DNA of 11,473 nt. It comes from Pseudomonadota bacterium (GTDB lineage Bacteria > Pseudomonadota > Gammaproteobacteria > Burkholderiales > JABEVD01). The DNA is taken from NCBI GenBank assembly GCA_021811205.1, contig JAJZPK010000067.1, forward strand, positions 1 through 11,473, given 5' to 3'. The notes beneath the pieces were generated by a model. The model searched no databases, was not told where the DNA came from, and worked only from the letters and a program-made list of their open reading frames with translations. The translations under genes and the position numbers were made by a program. Every line of letters begins with the position of its first letter. Within the stretch, counting starts at the first letter, position 1. Shown here piece after piece: positions 8,375-11,473 of this stretch.

Positions 8375-9097
8375 CTAAAGCTCGTCTGCCTGCGATTGAA
8401 CCGGGCAACCGCTGTTGTTCAGCGTGCCGTCCGGCATTATCGTTTTGCATAAAACCGCGCCTCTCAGATCCGCACCGGACAGGTCAGCGCCTCTCATGAC
8501 AGCCCCTTTCAGGTCCGCTCCAGAGAAAACGGCCTTGGCGCAGGAAGCGCCCGCCCTGGCTTCGCAGCCCGCAACCTTTGGTTTCTCTGCCGCCTTCGCC
8601 TTCTCTTCAATCCTGACCTTGCAGCCGCTGTTGTTGACCGTGCCGTCTGCCATCACCGTCTCGCACAGGGTAGCCTCGGAAAAATTGGCTCCCGAAATTT
8701 CCGACCCGGAAAGATCGGCGCGCGTCAGATCTGATTTTGTGAAATCCGCCCGATTGAGCTTGGCATTCTTCAGGTCGGCGCCCGTCAGATTGGCCCCGGA
8801 AAGATCCGCACCGAACAGACTCGCCCCGGAAAATTTCGCATCGCGAAGATTCGCCTCCTTCAGCTTTGCTCCAAACAGATTGGCCTCGGCGAAAACTCCC
8901 TTTTCTGCCGCAGCATTCGAAAGATCGGCACCGAGAAGGTTCGATCCGCTCATGTCCGCCCCGATCATCTCGGCGCGGGAAAATTCCGCATGGGGGCAAA
9001 TCGACTTGGGTGCGATTCTGCATCCGTGTATCCATTCGGAAGCCGATGCTGACGAAAGAAGCAGGAAGCAAAGCGTGACGAAGAAGGGAAGGCGCAT
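8375..9097 (-). CDS. Secreted two-module pentapeptide-repeat protein
   Basis: The 240-residue protein starts with a signal peptide (MRLPFFVTLCFLLLSSASA, likely cut after residue 19), so it should act outside the cytoplasm. The rest is pentapeptide repeats A(D/N)LxG-like, which fold into a right-handed beta-helix. There are two modules. Each opens with GC-x7-C (Cys26/34 and Cys178/186), runs through repeats in exact register (22 in the first, 6 in the second), and closes with LC-x-T-x-M-x-DGT-x-NNSGC (Cys145/159 and Cys217/231). A Lys/Glu/Ala linker (about 162-175) joins them. The eight mature cysteines could pair as disulfides. The start is the ATG at 9097, with GGAG 6 bases upstream; ATG 9103 and TTG 9109 are in frame but sit on or before that site. 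It lies 74 bases after rlhA in the same direction and may be co-transcribed. Function unknown. Confidence 0.9.
   Translation of the reverse strand: MRLPFFVTLCFLLLSSASASEWIHGCRIAPKSICPHAEFSRAEMIGADMSGSNLLGADLSNAAAEKGVFAEANLFGAKLKEANLRDAKFSGASLFGADLSGANLTGADLKNAKLNRADFTKSDLTRADLSGSEISGANFSEATLCETVMADGTVNNSGCKVRIEEKAKAAEKPKVAGCEARAGASCAKAVFSGADLKGAVMRGADLSGADLRGAVLCKTIMPDGTLNNSGCPVQSQADEL
8399..8665 (-). repeat. Duplicated C-cap coding segment inside the pentapeptide gene
   Basis: The 51-base segments 8399-8449 and 8615-8665 encode the two closing motifs CKTIMPDGTLNNSGCPV and CETVMADGTVNNSGCKV. They match at 39 of 51 bases counted by eye and are 216 bases (72 codons) apart. Six of the twelve differences cluster in codon positions that change the protein little, pointing to an old, selected duplication. 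Confidence 0.75.
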
Positions 9098-9171
9098 AGT
9101 CATCTCCAAGTTTCGAACATGGACAACATGCTAATCTGGCTCGATTAAACCGACCTTAACAGGGCGCAGGC

Positions 9172-11085
9172 TTATCTGTAAAACTTGACGATCGAGGGCG
9201 GAGGCGTATTGAGCACGGACTTGCTCATTTTTCCGACCACATGCATCTCGCAGGCCCTGCAGTCGAATGTCAGGGTGAGCTTCTCGCTCCCGTTGAGCAG
9301 CGTCATGGGCTCCGCCCTCACCTGCCCCTGGACGCCCTCCACGCCTTTTGCCTGCTTGGGGCAGAGGCTGAAGGCAAAGCGCAGACAGTGCTTCGTGATC
9401 ATGAGTGAAACCTCGCCCTTCTCCTCGTGCGCTTCATAAGCTGCATCGATGAGCTTCACGCCATGCTTCTCGTAGAAGGCTCTCGCCTTCGAATTGTAGA
9501 CGTTGGCGAGATAGCTGAGCGTCTCCTCGGGGTAGGTAACGGGCGGTTCGACTGCAGCTCTTCTGGCCCCCTTTTGCCTGCCGGCCTCCCTCGCCATCTC
9601 GAGCATGTCGACCGCATCCCGCCTCAATGCATTGAGAAGGGACGCAGGGATGAATACGGGTTCGGCAAGCTCGATCGAAACCGATTCGGCCTGGAAGATG
9701 GTGTTCCCCAGCCTTCCCAGATTTTCTCCCAAGGCGTTCAGGATGTCCGGATTCTTCGCCCGATCGAAATCCGCATTGGCTTCGACCCTGGCGCAAAACC
9801 CGTCCTCGTCGACGATGGAAAGTGCGACTCCGCCGAAAATTCCGGAAAGCGTCAGCGAGACGCCGATCTTTCTTTCGGCCGAAGCCTTCTCCAGCGCCTG
9901 CTCCCAGGCATGGTCGCGATTCCTGTAAAGTTCCAGGCCGACCTTCAACCCCGCCATTTCGTTGGGATGTATCCTCCAGACATTCCCTCTCTTTTCGGCC
10001 TTGTTGACTCTCGTGCCGACCGCTTCGCGCTTTTTCAGAAAGGCGAGGCCGTCCCCGTTGCTCAAGATCTCGCCCGACTCCATTTCGAACCAGCCCTCAC
10101 CCACCTTCAGCACTATCCCGACAGGCTTTCCCAGGAACTTGGGCGAATCGAATGCGCCGATATCGTCCTTCCTGCCGTTCACGAAATAATCGGTAGCACC
10201 GCGATTGAAGGTCTTGTCCGGATCGGGAACGAAACCGAACGTGCTTTTGCCGCTCGAGGATTTCGCAAGCTCGGGTCGCCTTTCCATGATTTCGTCGAGC
10301 AGAATCCTGTAGTGCGCGGTGATGTTCTTCACGTAAGGCGCATCCTTGTAGCGCCCCTCTATCTTGAAGGAGGAAATTCCCGCATCGATCAGCGCCTCGA
10401 GATTCGCGCTCTGGTCGTTGTCCTTCATCGAGAGCAGATGCTTTTCAAAGGCCACGACCTGCCCTTTCGAATCCTGCAGGGTATAGGGAAGGCGGCAGGC
10501 CTGGGAACAATCCCCCCTGTTCGCGCTCCTGCCAGTATGGGCATGGCTGATGTAGCACTGACCTGAATAGGCGACGCAGAGCGCGCCGTGGATGAAGAAT
10601 TCCAGGGAAGCATCGACGGAATCGGCTATTTTCCGGATTTCGGATAGATCGAGCTCCCGGGCCAGAACGATCTGGGAGAAGCCGACCTGAGACAGGAATT
10701 TCGCCTTCTCAAGACTCCTGATGTCGGTCTGCGTGCTTGCATGGAGCTCGATCGGGGGAAGATCGAGTTCGAGCATGCCCATGTCCTGGATGATCAGTGC
10801 GTCCACCCCTGCGTCAACCAGCTCGAAAACAAGTTTCCTGGCAGGCTCGATTTCGGAATCGTGCAGGATGGTGTTGAGGGTCGCAAAAACCCGCGCATGG
10901 TAAAGGTGCGCATAATCGCACAGCCCGGCGATGTCCTTCACCGAATTGGAGGCATTGGCCCGTGCGCCGAAAGCAGGCCCGCCTATGTAGACTGCGTCCG
11001 CCCCGTGCAATATCGCCTGCCGCCCGATTTCGGCGGTTTTTGCAGGGGAAAGAAGTTCTATTTTTCGCGTCATGAGGGTCCGCAT
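9172..11085 (-). CDS. rlhA: U32-family 23S rRNA C2501 hydroxylation protein RlhA (YdcP)
   Basis: In E. coli RlhA is required to make 5-hydroxycytidine 2501 in 23S rRNA near the peptidyl transferase centre, a step dependent on iron and prephenate; U32 proteins of this type hold an Fe-S cluster. This 637-residue protein matches the ~650-residue RlhA form rather than the shorter TrhP (~450): U32 core with LLSPAKTAEIGRQAILHGAD (11-30) and YIGGPAFGARANA (33-45), the cysteine cluster HGALCVAYSGQC (Cys170, Cys177) and NRGDCSQACR (Cys193, Cys197), SFKIEGRYKD, GATDYFVNGRKDDIGAFDSPK, then the C-terminal extension with LIDAAYEAHEEKGEV, ITKHCLRFAF and FDCRACEMHVVGKM. A start at ATG 11085 (weak GAG site) is given; ATG 11073 (MTRKIELLSPAK) is an equally good fit to the family. 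Transcribed away from the globin gene. Confidence 0.94.
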   Translation of the reverse strand: MRTLMTRKIELLSPAKTAEIGRQAILHGADAVYIGGPAFGARANASNSVKDIAGLCDYAHLYHARVFATLNTILHDSEIEPARKLVFELVDAGVDALIIQDMGMLELDLPPIELHASTQTDIRSLEKAKFLSQVGFSQIVLARELDLSEIRKIADSVDASLEFFIHGALCVAYSGQCYISHAHTGRSANRGDCSQACRLPYTLQDSKGQVVAFEKHLLSMKDNDQSANLEALIDAGISSFKIEGRYKDAPYVKNITAHYRILLDEIMERRPELAKSSSGKSTFGFVPDPDKTFNRGATDYFVNGRKDDIGAFDSPKFLGKPVGIVLKVGEGWFEMESGEILSNGDGLAFLKKREAVGTRVNKAEKRGNVWRIHPNEMAGLKVGLELYRNRDHAWEQALEKASAERKIGVSLTLSGIFGGVALSIVDEDGFCARVEANADFDRAKNPDILNALGENLGRLGNTIFQAESVSIELAEPVFIPASLLNALRRDAVDMLEMAREAGRQKGARRAAVEPPVTYPEETLSYLANVYNSKARAFYEKHGVKLIDAAYEAHEEKGEVSLMITKHCLRFAFSLCPKQAKGVEGVQGQVRAEPMTLLNGSEKLTLTFDCRACEMHVVGKMSKSVLNTPPPSIVKFYR

Positions 11086-11123
11086 GTTACTCGAAATCGG
11101 GACACGAAACCAGACCGGTTATT

Positions 11124-11146
11124 TTGATGCATTGGAAATACATTTT
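11124..11146. promoter_or_regulatory. NsrR-like operator between rlhA and the truncated hemoglobin gene
   Basis: TTGATGCATTG, one base, AAATACATTTT has the 11-1-11 layout of the NsrR site. The left half matches the recalled half-site AAGATGCATTT at 8 of 11 bases and the right half matches AAATACATCTT at 10 of 11. It covers the spacer between the predicted -35 and -10 boxes of the globin promoter and also the -10 box and start region of the divergent rlhA promoter. Globins that detoxify nitric oxide are typical NsrR targets. The dyad itself is imperfect. Consensus recalled from memory. Confidence 0.45.
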
Positions 11147-11151
11147 ATGTT
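11124..11151 (+). promoter_or_regulatory. Predicted promoter of the truncated hemoglobin gene
   Basis: TTGATG (11124-11129) and TATGTT (11146-11151) are separated by 16 bases; each matches the sigma70 consensus at 4 of 6. Transcription would start near 11158 and give a leader of about 55 bases before the GGAG-led ATG at 11213. An alternative is the extended -10 TGTTAGCAT at 11148-11156. Confidence 0.35.
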
Positions 11152-11170
11152 AGCATACCCATGCTGCCAA
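11142..11170 (-). promoter_or_regulatory. Predicted strong sigma70 promoter of rlhA
   Basis: On the minus strand TTGGCA (11170-11165, 5 of 6) is followed after exactly 17 bases by TAAAAT (11147-11142, 5 of 6). Transcription would start near 11135, about 50 bases before the rlhA ATG. The -10 box is shared by the NsrR-like dyad and by the opposing globin promoter. The spacer holds a small inverted repeat AGCAT-ACCC-ATGCT (11152-11165). Confidence 0.6.
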
Positions 11171-11212
11171 AACGGATAAGGCAGAAAAAACAGACTATAC
11201 GGAGAGTTCGCC

Positions 11213-11473
11213 ATGGAAAATTCATTTCCTTTTTTGCTTCTTTTTTCCCCCTTCCTGTTCATCGCTTTCAGGATTCTGACGGCCGGAAAGCTTCCGGAAG
11301 CGCAGGCCGATACCCGAACCCTTTACGAGAAGATAGGCGGCGAAGCGGCAGTCAATGCTGCAGTCGACATCTTCTACAGGAAGGTGCTGAGTGACGACAG
11401 AATCAGCCGCTTCTTCGAGGGCGTCGACATGGACAGGCAGGCGGCCAAGCAGAAAGCTTTCCTCACCATGGCC
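11213..11473 (+). CDS. Group 1 truncated hemoglobin with N-terminal hydrophobic segment (cut by window edge)
   Basis: The first 87 residues are visible. Residues 36-87 match the start of group 1 (HbN-type) truncated hemoglobins: TLYEKIGGEAAVNAAVDIFY, then KVLSDDRISRFFEGVDMDRQ and KQKAFLTMA. Tyr55 in DIFYRKV is the likely TyrB10 that contacts heme-bound ligand; the proximal histidine lies beyond the window. Such globins bind O2 and NO, and HbN converts NO to nitrate. Before the globin there are ~33 extra residues with a hydrophobic stretch (FPFLLLFSPFLFIAF, 5-19). It has no basic N-region and its positive residues (Arg20, Lys26) follow it, so it looks more like an anchor with the globin on the cytoplasmic side than a cleaved signal, although LPEAQAD could be read as a cleavage region. 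The ATG at 11213 has GGAGAG 6 bases upstream. Confidence 0.87.
   Translation, partial: MENSFPFLLLFSPFLFIAFRILTAGKLPEAQADTRTLYEKIGGEAAVNAAVDIFYRKVLSDDRISRFFEGVDMDRQAAKQKAFLTMA

Noticed and set aside
8415..9134. A 239-codon repetitive open frame rich in Ser-Ala-Pro on the plus strand
   Set aside because: Its repeats are the reverse reading of the pentapeptide repeats. The minus-strand frame has the signal peptide, caps and a good ribosome site.
9098..9171. Promoter or terminator between rlhA and the pentapeptide gene
   Set aside because: No convincing pair of -35 and -10 boxes and no stem with T-run was seen. Read-through from rlhA is the simplest view.
11161..11394. A 77-codon plus-strand frame overlapping the globin start
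   Set aside because: It is out of frame with a well-supported globin gene, has no ribosome site and shows no family features.

Overview
This window reads as a chromosomal segment of a Gram-negative proteobacterium, most likely a betaproteobacterium (Nitrosomonadales-like). That placement is inferred from the wording of the RimP, IF2, NusA and S15 proteins and from gene order, not from a search. DNA is moderately GC-rich and almost fully coding. The longest gene-free stretches are about 130 bases: 7011-7138 (rimP/HPP-like) and 11086-11212 (rlhA/globin). No tRNA, rRNA, CRISPR array, insertion sequence, prophage or plasmid feature was seen.

Region 1 (1-7087, minus strand) is the conserved translation/transcription operon rimP-nusA-infB-rbfA-truB-rpsO-pnp. 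Genes are separated by a few bases or overlap. pnp starts with TTG and is cut by the left edge. A predicted promoter and a terminator-like hairpin lie just ahead of rimP, and a second promoter is likely at the truB/rpsO junction. These genes act on ribosome maturation (RimP, RbfA), initiation (IF2), transcript elongation and termination (NusA), tRNA pseudouridine-55 (TruB), the 30S subunit (S15) and RNA decay (PNPase).

Region 2 (7121-8370, plus strand) is a divergent two-gene unit. A short protein keeps the two ends of an HPP-family membrane protein but lacks its middle. It overlaps by GTGA an extradiol ring-cleavage dioxygenase of the YgiD/DODA type. A dyad resembling the NsrR (nitric oxide sensor) operator sits on the predicted -10 element and start codon.

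Region 3 (8375-11085, minus strand) holds a secreted pentapeptide-repeat protein built from two cysteine-capped modules, and upstream of it rlhA, the U32-family protein needed for hydroxylation of 23S rRNA C2501.

Region 4 (11086-11473) is a divergent promoter region followed by the start of a group 1 truncated hemoglobin with an N-terminal hydrophobic segment, cut by the right edge. A second NsrR-like dyad lies over both divergent promoters.

Most of the window is ordinary housekeeping. The parts worth a second look are the two NsrR-like sites, which would link the globin, the HPP-like/dioxygenase pair and perhaps rlhA to nitric oxide; the internally shortened HPP protein; the modular pentapeptide protein; and the hairpin in the rimP leader. 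All regulatory calls were made by eye against consensus sequences recalled from memory.
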